Shown here piece after piece: positions 1 through 7,932 of a stretch of 44,395 bases of DNA (position 1 is the first letter of the stretch; the number at the start of each line of letters is the position of its first letter). Source of the stretch: an uncultured Prevotellaceae bacterium (GTDB lineage Bacteria > Bacteroidota > Bacteroidia > Bacteroidales > Bacteroidaceae); the NCBI GenBank assembly GCA_900543815.1, contig UQST01000025.1, positions 1 through 44,395 on the forward strand, in the 5' to 3' direction. A program made the translations under genes and the position numbers. The notes under the pieces are model-generated. The model saw nothing but the letters and a program-made list of their open reading frames with translations. It had not been told where the DNA came from and did no database searches.

Positions 1-9
1 TGTGTTCAT
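1..9 (-). CDS. Start of a gene running out of the window (partial)
   Basis: An ATG on the minus strand at 9-7 lies five bases downstream of a TACATTTG promoter-like motif (minus strand, 21-14). Only three codons (Met-Asn-Thr) are inside the window, so no product can be assigned. The call rests on the promoter spacing alone and could be wrong. Confidence 0.3.
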
Positions 10-13
10 GGTG

Positions 14-21
14 CAAATGTA
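14..21 (-). promoter_or_regulatory. Possible -7 element for the leftward partial gene
   Basis: The plus strand reads CAAATGTA, which is TACATTTG on the minus strand and fits the Bacteroidota -7 consensus TAnnTTTG. No convincing TTTG -33 element lies 19-21 bp upstream, so support is weak. Confidence 0.35.
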
Positions 22-125
22 TAACTTTTCTTTTGGTTTGTGGAATCTCTCCCCTAGGTTTGTCGGGTGAGCCGAAGATAGTGAAGGCGTTGGTGCTTCC
101 GATGCTCTGGCGTGTATTGACGGAT

Positions 126-213
126 GCAGTGCGCTGCGATGGCGGATGCAGCGTGCTTCGATGGCCAACGCAGTGCGCTGCGATGATGCATGCACCGTAG
201 TGCATCTTTTGCC
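126..213 (+). repeat. Four-unit 22-bp palindromic array, copy A
   Basis: Four tandem units start at 126, 148, 170 and 192, exactly 22 bp apart. The 12-bp cores are GCAGTGCGCTGC, GCAGCGTGCTTC, GCAGTGCGCTGC and GCACCGTAGTGC; most have complementary arms around a four-base centre. The 10-bp spacers are GATGGCGGAT, GATGGCCAAC and GATGATGCAT. In the last unit the arms change together (GCAC with GTGC), which keeps the dyad. Fainter units may extend left to about 82-125, where GAAG and CTTC arms can be seen. The array lies in the 474-bp gap between the leftward partial gene and the end of the thioredoxin gene; I see nothing else there. Confidence 0.85.
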
Positions 214-483
214 TTGCCTCTCTGCATGAGCAGAAGCATGCAGCTTTGTTCCCCTTTCTCTTCTTGTTCAGGTCTTTGCATAGTACAGTGGATGGCCTCG
301 TGATTCGATGTTTGTTTGCCGGCCTTCGCTTGTATTCCTGATGGTGAAGCAAACTTCTGTATGTGCTTCGGTGAGGTGCGTGCGGATGTCGGTCGCCCAG
401 AGTCGGTCGGCAGATGGCGGTTGGGAAAAGGGTGAGATGAGTCGCCAGGTGCGATGGGGTGTCTTCCGTGGCTTCCGGGATGC

Positions 484-1125
484 TTATTTGTGGGCTTTGT
501 GGGAATGTTCTGCCTTGAGCAGATGGGTGATGGCAGAGCGCAGACTGTCGGTTTGCTGTCCGCTCCAGGCCAACCGCCCTTGGCTGTCAATGAGTACCAT
601 ATGGGGAATGCCATGCAGTGCCACGGCATAGTCTTCGCATGCCTGGCCGCGCCAGTCGCGCCCGTCAAAGAGGTGCATGCCGCTGAGTTTGTTTTTCCAT
701 ACGTAATCACGGGCTTTGGTGGCCTCGTTGTCCAGCGAGACCATGAGCCAGGCCAGCTGTGGGAAGTCCTTTTGCAGAGCCAGCAGTGCGGGTGTCTCCT
801 CGTGGCAGTCGCTGCACCACGAGGCCCAGAAGAGCAGTATGTGTGCCGCGTGATTGATGCTGTCGAGCCGCTGCTCCGCGTCTTGTCCTTGTGCGAAGAG
901 GAATGGCAGACGCACGAGTGGCGCGTAGGCACCGGGCGTGAGGCTGCGGTCGGCCATGGCCCATCGCTCCTGTGCGCTCAGGGTGGGGTGGTCAGTCTGC
1001 TCTGTAGAGGGCTGTACCCGTCCGCCGCCCGTACATGAACCGAGTGCGGCAATGGCCAGCATGAGCCACGTTGCTACGGAGGGGATGGACTGGAGCGGGG
1101 GTGTATGGGTTCGTGGGTGCTTCAT
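484..1125 (-). CDS. TlpA-like thioredoxin-fold lipoprotein
   Basis: This is a 213-residue predicted lipoprotein of the TlpA/ResA thioredoxin family, which carries out disulfide exchange on the periplasmic side. The start at 1125 gives a signal peptide with lipobox LGSC (Cys31); an earlier in-frame ATG at 1206 would overlap the upstream gene and bury the signal. The active-site motif is WCSDC (Cys104 and Cys107) after the strand ILLFWAS, and the cis-proline of the fold is in GIP (Pro174). The intervening SD pair is less common than the PC pair of reducing family members, so the redox direction is uncertain. It is the last gene of a run pgk, binding protein, TPR protein, thioredoxin, starting 22 bp after the TPR gene, and is probably cotranscribed. 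Confidence 0.85.
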   Translation of the reverse strand: MKHPRTHTPPLQSIPSVATWLMLAIAALGSCTGGGRVQPSTEQTDHPTLSAQERWAMADRSLTPGAYAPLVRLPFLFAQGQDAEQRLDSINHAAHILLFWASWCSDCHEETPALLALQKDFPQLAWLMVSLDNEATKARDYVWKNKLSGMHLFDGRDWRGQACEDYAVALHGIPHMVLIDSQGRLAWSGQQTDSLRSAITHLLKAEHSHKAHK

Positions 1126-1147
1126 GTCATTGGCTGCCGAGGGTTTG

Positions 1148-3211
1148 TCATGTGCCGTGGATGTAGCTCGTCCATATTGCATCCCACATGAGGTTGATGT
1201 CATCATTGCTTATGCCATTGGCTTTGATCATGTCTCTATGTCTTTCAAAGCTATATCGGAAGTCGTCAATGGTGAATTCCCCTTCGTCCAGGAAAGTGTA
1301 GAGTGCGGTTGTGTAGTAGGCTTTCGCGGCCTTCCAGTTGTTTTGGATGAAGCAGAGGTCTGCACGTAACATCTTTATCGTCCAGGTTAGATTGCTTTCC
1401 AGACCCTCTATCTTGGTGATGTATTTCTTGATGGCATCGACGTTGCAAGTCATAAACTCTCCTCGGACAATGTCCACGATGGCCTCTGCGTCCGTCGGAC
1501 GAAGATAAGAGATGCGGTGATACAGCTGGAGTGCATCGTTCCATCGTCCGTCTTCCTCCAGGGATTCTGCCTTGCGTAGCAGCAGTGTCTTGTCGTCTGG
1601 ATTCTTTTCCAACAGTTTGTCCAGCCAGTGGTACATCTCTTTGCGCTTGCCCAACTTCTCGCAACACAGCACGAGAATATTCATCATGTACCAGTCGTCC
1701 TCGTCCAGGAACATGGCTTGGGTGTAGCAGGAATAGGCTTCCTGGTCTTTTCCTGCTTGTTGGTAGCACTTGGCCTTGAGCTTCAGCAATGCCTGGCTTG
1801 CTCCATACTGTTGCATCATGCTGTCCAGTAGGAGTAGGGCCGCATCGTATTCTTTGGCATCGTAGAGTATCTTTGCACAGTCGAGGTAGATGCTCTCGCC
1901 GTCGTTTGTGCGAAATCTCTGCTGGTTGATGAGCAGTTGGTAGGATGCAAAGGGGTTGCGCACGTCGCGGCTCACGTGCGACTGGGTGAAGAAGCGGTAG
2001 AGGTTCTGTACGATGTGGCGCAGTGTTATGTCGGGCTGTTTGGTGTCTTGTGGAGCCATGCCAGCCTGTTCCAACTGTTCCGATAGGGATTGTGCCAGTT
2101 GCTTGTTGCTGCCTATCATCTCGCACATGGCATACTTGTCGATGTCGCAGTCGGTGATTACCTCTGCCATTTTGTTCAGTGCCTTGTTCTCTTTGCCATC
2201 GTTACCCATGATAATCGACTGCACCAGGGGGTGTGAAGTATCGAAGGGCAAGAACCAATGGGAGCAGATGCTCAGAAACCTGCAGCTGTGCAGCGTGCTC
2301 ATGCGTGAGAAGTTGGGGTCCAGGCCCGAAGCCAGTCTGCGTTTCACGAAATCGAGCTTGATATTCATGGCCTCCCTGATGGCAGTAGCTGTATCGTCCT
2401 TTGGAAGATTGTTGATTATGTCCTGTTCAAGCTCGAAACTCACCTTGGAGGCCAGCATGAGGACGAACTCCTTCTGCACCGCCATGACCGTGGGGCGCAG
2501 GGTGGTGCACAATGTGCCGGGGCTGTAGCCCGCCAGTTCTTCCAGCTCGTGCCCGTATTGCTGGTTGATGAAGACCAATGCCGTGATGGCTGTCAGGCGT
2601 GTGCGCTTGTTCTCGCTCTCAGCCATGAGGGTGATGACAGATAGCTTCTCCAGGTCGGGGAACTCCCATACGGCCAGCATCAGAGCGCCCAGCAGGTGCT
2701 GCTGCACCATGTAGTCCTGCCGCTGGATGAATTTATGCCAAAGCGCTGTTTCGGTATTGCTCCACAGGGGCGACGTCCACAGGTAGTCGAAGATAGTGTC
2801 CTGCAGAGTAAACCGCTCCTCGGAGGGGAGTGTGCTGGTCCATTGCTGCATGAGCGAGCGGGCGTCGTTGCCGTCCTGTGCCAGCTTGGTTGCTGTCTTG
2901 CTGTAGGTGTCTGAACCGGTACGCATACGCACGTCCCGACGTACCCGGGTGAGCATCTCCCAGCTCCGCTGGAGCATTCGTGCCTGTATGGTCGCGCGGT
3001 TGTCATCGCTGCCACCACCCGTCAGAAAGTTGAGCATGGCGCAGTAGTTGACCCTCAGCTCCTCGAAGTCGGCTCTGATCTGGCTGTCCTGGCTGTATTG
3101 CACCAGCACGCTCAGCTTGTCGTGTGCCTCGCTGATGTGTTTGGCATAGAGCTCTTCGTACACCGAGTCGGTGATTTGCTTCAGGGTGGAGATATTGATG
3201 GGACGGCTCAT
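1148..3211 (-). CDS. Tetratricopeptide-repeat protein
   Basis: The protein has 687 residues with no signal peptide and no evident membrane segment, so it is probably cytoplasmic. The N-terminal 400 residues are helical and unrecognised. From about residue 445 to 600 there are TPR-like helical pairs, for example around the motifs YDAALLLLDSMM, AYSCYTQAMFLDEDD and LEEDGRWNDALQLYHRI. TPR domains scaffold protein-protein contacts; the partner is unknown. The start ATG (3211-3209) overlaps the TGA of the upstream binding-protein gene by four bases (ATGA), which suggests translational coupling. The thioredoxin gene follows 22 bp downstream. The family-level call is sound; the function is not known. 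Confidence 0.8.
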   Translation of the reverse strand: MSRPINISTLKQITDSVYEELYAKHISEAHDKLSVLVQYSQDSQIRADFEELRVNYCAMLNFLTGGGSDDNRATIQARMLQRSWEMLTRVRRDVRMRTGSDTYSKTATKLAQDGNDARSLMQQWTSTLPSEERFTLQDTIFDYLWTSPLWSNTETALWHKFIQRQDYMVQQHLLGALMLAVWEFPDLEKLSVITLMAESENKRTRLTAITALVFINQQYGHELEELAGYSPGTLCTTLRPTVMAVQKEFVLMLASKVSFELEQDIINNLPKDDTATAIREAMNIKLDFVKRRLASGLDPNFSRMSTLHSCRFLSICSHWFLPFDTSHPLVQSIIMGNDGKENKALNKMAEVITDCDIDKYAMCEMIGSNKQLAQSLSEQLEQAGMAPQDTKQPDITLRHIVQNLYRFFTQSHVSRDVRNPFASYQLLINQQRFRTNDGESIYLDCAKILYDAKEYDAALLLLDSMMQQYGASQALLKLKAKCYQQAGKDQEAYSCYTQAMFLDEDDWYMMNILVLCCEKLGKRKEMYHWLDKLLEKNPDDKTLLLRKAESLEEDGRWNDALQLYHRISYLRPTDAEAIVDIVRGEFMTCNVDAIKKYITKIEGLESNLTWTIKMLRADLCFIQNNWKAAKAYYTTALYTFLDEGEFTIDDFRYSFERHRDMIKANGISNDDINLMWDAIWTSYIHGT

Positions 3212-4170
3212 TTGATTTGTCGTGTAAGAAATTTCTGTGTAGAGTATTCCTTGGGGAGGCGGTTTTGCTCACGCAGCCAAGCGGCCACCGAATCCATCTC
3301 CTGTTCGTTGACAGCACGTGGTTTGGGCATCGGGGGGAGCTGGATGGTGTCGGTCAGCAGGGGTGGCAGTCCGTATTCGCTTGTCAGGATGGCGCGCAGG
3401 GTGTCGGCCTGTGCATCGCTGGCCATGCGCTCGATGGCTTCCCTATATACACGCGCAAAGGTCTTGGCCTGTGCCTCGTGTGGGTTGTTGTTCTCTTCGC
3501 GGAAGGCTGTAATCCACAGAGCATTGCATATGCTGTTGGGTTTCGAGCGGCTGATGCGCTTGTGTCCCTCCAGTGCTGCCCATGTGGCATAAGGCTCGGG
3601 GAGCATGGCAGCATCGATCATCCCGTTGTTGAGCATGTCTGTGCGCAGGAAGATATCGTTGATCTGTGGACGGAAGATCTGGCTGAGCTCGAGTTTGTTC
3701 TCGGTTACCATACGCTGGCACCAGTAGTCGGTGCACGAGAGCCGGCACACTGCCACGGTCTTCTCTTTCATCTGCTGCATCTGCTTCACGCGCTTGCCTT
3801 TCAGCGCCAGGAGCGACAGCGGTTCGTCCATGGCCATGAGTGCAGAGATGTGCAGGCTGTCGCTCTGCAGTCTGATGGCGCGGAAGGGGTCGCTTACAGC
3901 CAGGTTCACATGTCCGCGCAGCACGCTGGTATCCACATCCATCTGTGCCCGGTATCTCCACAGATGCACGCTCATTCCAGCCTGCTCAAACATTCCCATG
4001 CGCTGGGCATAATAGACCGGCAGGCAACTGAGCGTGGGCAGCACGGCCACATTGAGTGCTGTGCTGTCGGCGCCATCGGCGTTGCCTACATACGGCAAGG
4101 CCTCCTGTTTCTTGTTACAGGAGGCCATAGCCAGTATTGATGTCAGTAAAAATGCACTTAGCAGTCTCAT
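3208..4170 (-). CDS. NMT1/SsuA-like ABC substrate-binding lipoprotein (orphan)
   Basis: This 320-residue protein resembles the NMT1/SsuA family of periplasmic binding proteins, which bind thiamine precursors, sulfonates or nitrate-like ligands. The N-terminus is a lipoprotein signal with lipobox MASC (Cys18). Family features include the opening strand LPTLSCLPVYYAQRMGMFEQ, the AVSDPFRA turn and the DAAMLPEPYATW segment that closes the binding cleft. The chosen start (4170) forms an ATGA overlap with the pgk stop; longer in-frame starts would run inside pgk and lack a signal peptide. No permease or ATPase gene is adjacent, so the partner transporter must be elsewhere or the protein senses rather than imports. 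It sits between pgk and the TPR gene with four-base overlaps on both sides. Confidence 0.75.
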   Translation of the reverse strand: MRLLSAFLLTSILAMASCNKKQEALPYVGNADGADSTALNVAVLPTLSCLPVYYAQRMGMFEQAGMSVHLWRYRAQMDVDTSVLRGHVNLAVSDPFRAIRLQSDSLHISALMAMDEPLSLLALKGKRVKQMQQMKEKTVAVCRLSCTDYWCQRMVTENKLELSQIFRPQINDIFLRTDMLNNGMIDAAMLPEPYATWAALEGHKRISRSKPNSICNALWITAFREENNNPHEAQAKTFARVYREAIERMASDAQADTLRAILTSEYGLPPLLTDTIQLPPMPKPRAVNEQEMDSVAAWLREQNRLPKEYSTQKFLTRQIK

Positions 4171-5438
4171 TCGCCCTTGATGGCAGCCACTCCGGGGAGC
4201 ACCTTGCCCTCGATAGCCTCGAGCAGAGCACCGCCTCCAGTGGAGATATAAGACACCTTGTCGGTCAGACCGAACTTGGTGCAGCATGCTACAGAGTCAC
4301 CACCGCCGATGAGTGAGAAGGCGCCCTCGGCTGTTGCCTTTGCTATAGCTTCACCGATGGCCTTGCTTCCTGCTGTGAACTCATCGCACTCGAAGCAGCC
4401 GGCAGGACCGTTCCACAGGATGGTCTTGGCGCCTTCGATGGCCTTTGCAAACCTCTCGCGGCTCTGTGGACCTGCATCGAGACCCTCAAAGTTGGCGGGT
4501 ATGGCGTTTGAGGGGAAGGTCTCCACCTGGGCACCCTCCTTCACGCAGAAGTTGGCGAAGTCGTAATCGGTGCAGCACACAGAGTCAACACCCAGCACGA
4601 GCTCCACGCCGTTCTCCTTGGCGGTCTTCTCTACGTCCAGTGCCACATCCAGCTTGTCCAGCTCCACGATAGACTGTCCGATCTCGCCGCCATGAGCCTT
4701 AGAGAAGGTGTATGTCATACCGCCGCACAGGATGAGCTTATCTACCTTGCCCAACAGATTCTGTATGATACCGATCTTTGACGATACCTTAGAGCCGCCC
4801 ATGATGGCTACGAAGGGACGCTTGATGTCGCTCAGTACGTTATCTACTGCCTTCACTTCCTTCTCCATCAGGTATCCGAGCATCTTGTTGTCTGCATCGA
4901 AGTAGTCGGCAATCACGGCTGTAGAGGCGTGCTTGCGGTGTGCGGTGCCAAAGGCATCCATCACATAGCAGTCAGCATAAGAGGCGAGCTTCTTGGCGAA
5001 GTCCTTCTGACGACCCTTCATCTCCTTCTTTGCAGCGTCGTATGCGGGGTCTGCCTTGTCGATGCCTACGGGCTTGCCTTCCTCCTCAGGATAGAAGCGC
5101 AGGTTCTCGAGCAGCAGTGCCTGGCCCATGGGGAGAGCCTTCACAGCCTCATCGGCGTTGGCGCAGTCGGGAGCGAATGCTACAGGAGCACCCAGTGCCA
5201 CCTCTACTGCCTCGCGGATCTGACCCAGTGAGAGCTTGGGGTTAACCTTGCCCTTGGGCTTGCCCATGTGGCTCATGATGATGCATGCACCGCCGTCGGC
5301 GATGATCTTCTTCAGTGTGGGCAGTGCGCCACGGATACGTGTGTCGTCAGTGATGTGACCGTTCTCGTCCAGGGGCACATTGAAGTCCACGCGGACGATT
5401 GCCTTTTTGCCGGCGAATTTGTAGTCGTTGATAGTCAT
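4167..5438 (-). CDS. pgk: Phosphoglycerate kinase
   Basis: Phosphoglycerate kinase transfers phosphate from 1,3-bisphosphoglycerate to ADP in glycolysis. The 423-residue product has the family motifs in order: VRVDFNVPLDENG near the N-terminus, MSHMGKPKGK, the hinge region GGSKVSSKIGIIQNLL, LWNGPAGCFE (usually WNGPMGVFE) and the C-terminal nucleotide-binding loop GGGDSVACC followed by STGGGALLEAIEGK. Length is in the usual range. It has its own promoter in the gap after nth, and its stop overlaps the next gene by four bases, so a housekeeping glycolytic promoter probably drives three envelope or unknown genes downstream. Confidence 0.97.
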   Translation of the reverse strand: MTINDYKFAGKKAIVRVDFNVPLDENGHITDDTRIRGALPTLKKIIADGGACIIMSHMGKPKGKVNPKLSLGQIREAVEVALGAPVAFAPDCANADEAVKALPMGQALLLENLRFYPEEEGKPVGIDKADPAYDAAKKEMKGRQKDFAKKLASYADCYVMDAFGTAHRKHASTAVIADYFDADNKMLGYLMEKEVKAVDNVLSDIKRPFVAIMGGSKVSSKIGIIQNLLGKVDKLILCGGMTYTFSKAHGGEIGQSIVELDKLDVALDVEKTAKENGVELVLGVDSVCCTDYDFANFCVKEGAQVETFPSNAIPANFEGLDAGPQSRERFAKAIEGAKTILWNGPAGCFECDEFTAGSKAIGEAIAKATAEGAFSLIGGGDSVACCTKFGLTDKVSYISTGGGALLEAIEGKVLPGVAAIKGE

Positions 5439-5485
5439 AATCGTTGTATGTTAACAGTTTGTTTATCTCTGTTGTCTTGCTCCTG

Positions 5486-5493
5486 CAAAGTTA
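5486..5493 (-). promoter_or_regulatory. pgk promoter (-7 element)
   Basis: On the minus strand this reads TAACTTTG, matching TAnnTTTG. A TTTG lies 17 bp further upstream (5514-5511), slightly closer than the usual 19-21 bp, and overlaps the nth stop. The start codon of pgk is about 48 bp downstream. Confidence 0.55.
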
Positions 5494-5509
5494 TGCTTTT
5501 TTTCGCAAA

Positions 5510-6145
5510 TCAAACTAATTTTCCTTGGCAAATATCATGCAGGCCGCAAAGCTGGCACTTGGGCTTCTGTGCGGTGCACACATATCGGCCGTGCAGAATG
5601 AGCCAGTGGTGGGCGTCATGAAGCACTTCGGGGGCGAAGTGGCGCGTCAGCATCCGCTCCACACTGAGCGGGGTGGTGCACGACGGCGGCACGAGTCCGA
5701 TGCGGTGGCTCACTCTGAAGACGTGTGTATCTACTGCCATGGCCGCCTGATGGAAGATGACGCTGAGCATGACGTTGGCTGTCTTGCGTCCCACACCGGG
5801 CAGGCGGGTGAGCTGCTCCATGGTGGAGGGCACCTCGCCGCCGTATTCGCGCTGGAGCATGGTGGCCATCCCCACCAGGTGTCGTGCCTTGTTGTTGGGG
5901 TAGGATACGCTCTTGATGTATTCGTAGATGACTTCGGGCGTGGCAAGTGACATGGCTTCGGCGTTGGGGTAATCGTGCAGCAGGGCGGGTGTCACGGTGT
6001 TTACCCGCTTGTCGGTGCACTGTGCGCTGAGTATGACAGCCACGAGCAGGCTGAAGGGATCCTGGTAGTGAAGCTCAGTCTGCACGTGTGGCATGGCCTG
6101 CTGGAAGTACTCTGTCACCCTGCGGTATAGTTCTGCTTTTCTCAT
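5510..6145 (-). CDS. nth: Endonuclease III
   Basis: Endonuclease III is a DNA glycosylase/AP lyase that removes oxidised pyrimidines. With the start at 6145 the product has 211 residues, the same length as the E. coli enzyme; an upstream in-frame ATG (6193) adds a charged extension with no homology that I can see. The helix-hairpin-helix LPGVGRKTANV carries the catalytic lysine (Lys121), the catalytic aspartate is in VDTHV (Asp139), and the iron-sulfur cysteines are at 190, 197, 200 and 206 with the canonical C-x6-C-x2-C-x5-C spacing. It precedes pgk by 71 bp but a separate pgk promoter is visible. Confidence 0.95.
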   Translation of the reverse strand: MRKAELYRRVTEYFQQAMPHVQTELHYQDPFSLLVAVILSAQCTDKRVNTVTPALLHDYPNAEAMSLATPEVIYEYIKSVSYPNNKARHLVGMATMLQREYGGEVPSTMEQLTRLPGVGRKTANVMLSVIFHQAAMAVDTHVFRVSHRIGLVPPSCTTPLSVERMLTRHFAPEVLHDAHHWLILHGRYVCTAQKPKCQLCGLHDICQGKLV

Positions 6146-6263
6146 GCTGTATGCCTTGTGGTCTTTCTGGGCGTGCCGGCTCGCCTTGGGCATGCGCCTG
6201 TGGTAGGTGTCTCAGCGTGCTGCGGTCGTATGCGCAGCTGCGTGCGGCATGCGGGGCAGTGTG

Positions 6264-6295
6264 AAAAAGGGGAGACCGCACAAAGCTGCCTCCCC
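6264..6295 (-). terminator. Intrinsic terminator downstream of the DUF5723-like gene
   Basis: Read on the minus strand, a GGGGAG/CTCCCC stem with a 15-base loop is followed by five T residues. It lies about 150 bp past the stop of the DUF5723-like gene and before nth, separating the two units. Confidence 0.65.
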
Positions 6296-6443
6296 ACTCC
6301 TTTTACCTTAGAAATACCATATAAATGTAAAACTCATGGCAAAGTTACCCTTTTGTTTTGTCTTTACCAAAGTTTTGCTGAGTTTTTTTCAATTGTCTTC
6401 TCTAATTGTCGCGCTTGCCTGTCCGGCTCCTTGCTTGCGCTTC

Positions 6444-7856
6444 TCAGACGTTGGACAGAGGGAAGCCAAATCCGAAGGAAACGCTGTTGTTGGCTTTCTT
6501 GAGGGGCACTCCGTACTTGCCCATCTTGCTCAGGAAGCAATCGGCGCCCACAAAGAAGTTGAACCTCTTGGCGTGCAGGTCGAGCACCATGCCGCCCGTG
6601 ACGCCTGTGGAGGAGGCTGCGCCGTTGAGTGAAACCTCGATGGCCTTGACGGGACGCACATTGACCGAGAGCATGCCCTGGTGCCAAGCGAACTGGCCAG
6701 CCATGCGGCTTGTATAGAGGAAGCCGAAGCGCAGCTTGTCGTATGAGGGCAGAGCGTACTCGACACCCAGGTGGAGGTTGGCAGAGAGTGCGTGACCTTT
6801 GTTCTTCGAACCGTCGTAATAGAGCGAGAAGAGGTCTCCGAGGTCATCGCCCAGGTCGTCCAGCTGGTCGCCCAGGTCGGTTCCGTTCTCCTTGCTTCCG
6901 CCTGCGTAGATGTCCTTATCGAAGCCGTCAAAGTTTCTCTCGCCCGTGGAAGTCATCTGATGGGCCTTTTTCCAACTGATGCCACCCAGGTCGGTCAGAG
7001 CCGCGCTCACGGTGAGGTGCTCGATGGGCTTCCATGTGACGCCCAGGTCAATGGCGGCACCGAAGCCTCCCAGCCCGCTGATGTTGTCGTCGATACCATC
7101 TACGCGGTGGCGGTCAGGGTTCTCCGGGTCCACTTTGTCGCTCTCCTTCATGTCAATGCCCATCGCTGCCACCTCGGCTGTTATCTTGCCGCTCACGCGC
7201 CAGTAGTCGTCATCGAGATGCAGGTCAATGCGGTCGCTGTTGAAGTTTGCATAGCCGAGGCCGAAGAGCAACTTCAGTTTGCCGCCCACTGTCCACTGCT
7301 CATTCACCTTGTGTGAGTGGCCCAGTCCGAGTTCCGCAAAGTTCTCTGTGCGTGCTCCCAGCTTGGATATCCGGTAGTCGGTCTTGCTTCCTGTCTCCTT
7401 CATAAACTCGAAGAGTGACTTGGGCATGCTGATGTTGGTGGTCGAGCGAAGGTTCAGATCCACCGAGTTGAAGCCTCCGAAGGCCTTGAACGCAAAGCCG
7501 AACACCTGATACTTGAGGTTTACGCCCATGCGGTTGTTGTTCTTCAGGCCGTCGAGGAACTTGCCGGCATCCACGTCGGGGTGCATGAAGGTGGTCTTGG
7601 TGCGGCCATTCACTCCGTAGTTCTCCCAAGTGGGTTCCATGTCGAAGATGAATGTCTTGGCCCCGAAATTGCCTGTCGTGCCGATGTTCATGTTGCCCAG
7701 GAGGGGGAAGGAGACGTAACTGTGGTCGAGCAGAGCGGGGTTCATCTCATGCCGCAGGTCCGACGTCTGCATGAAGTAGGTGGTTCGCAGTTCCTGTGCG
7801 GTGGTGCCCAGCGATGCGGCCAGCAGCGTGGCCATGACTGTTATCTTGTGTCTCAT
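6444..7856 (-). CDS. DUF5723-like exported outer-membrane barrel protein
   Basis: The mature protein begins ELRTTYFMQTSDLRHEMNPAL, which resembles the start of the DUF5723 family of Bacteroidota outer-membrane proteins. Much of the remainder alternates short amphipathic strands, as in FadL/OmpF-like barrels, and it ends with the strand VSFGFGFPLSNV. The start at 7856 gives a compact signal peptide ending TTA before QE (470 residues in all); in-frame ATGs at 7883 and 7901 are possible and would add 9 or 15 residues. An acidic region (DLGDQLDDLGDDLGDLF) lies in the second half. It follows the large lipoprotein gene and ends at a terminator, so the two probably form one transcript. Function unknown. 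Confidence 0.7.
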   Translation of the reverse strand: MRHKITVMATLLAASLGTTAQELRTTYFMQTSDLRHEMNPALLDHSYVSFPLLGNMNIGTTGNFGAKTFIFDMEPTWENYGVNGRTKTTFMHPDVDAGKFLDGLKNNNRMGVNLKYQVFGFAFKAFGGFNSVDLNLRSTTNISMPKSLFEFMKETGSKTDYRISKLGARTENFAELGLGHSHKVNEQWTVGGKLKLLFGLGYANFNSDRIDLHLDDDYWRVSGKITAEVAAMGIDMKESDKVDPENPDRHRVDGIDDNISGLGGFGAAIDLGVTWKPIEHLTVSAALTDLGGISWKKAHQMTSTGERNFDGFDKDIYAGGSKENGTDLGDQLDDLGDDLGDLFSLYYDGSKNKGHALSANLHLGVEYALPSYDKLRFGFLYTSRMAGQFAWHQGMLSVNVRPVKAIEVSLNGAASSTGVTGGMVLDLHAKRFNFFVGADCFLSKMGKYGVPLKKANNSVSFGFGFPLSNV

Positions 7857-7932
7857 GAGTCTTTCTATGTGGTGATGTTTCATTTCTGTCTGTTTTCTCA
7901 TTGTGTGGGAATGTGCTCACATGCCTTGCGCA

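Noticed and set aside
54..932. 292-codon frame across array A and the thioredoxin gene
   Set aside because: It owes its length to the stop-free 22-bp units and to antisense reading of the thioredoxin gene. Similar frames at the other arrays (10197-10826, 29892-30308, 20158-20535) were rejected for the same reason.
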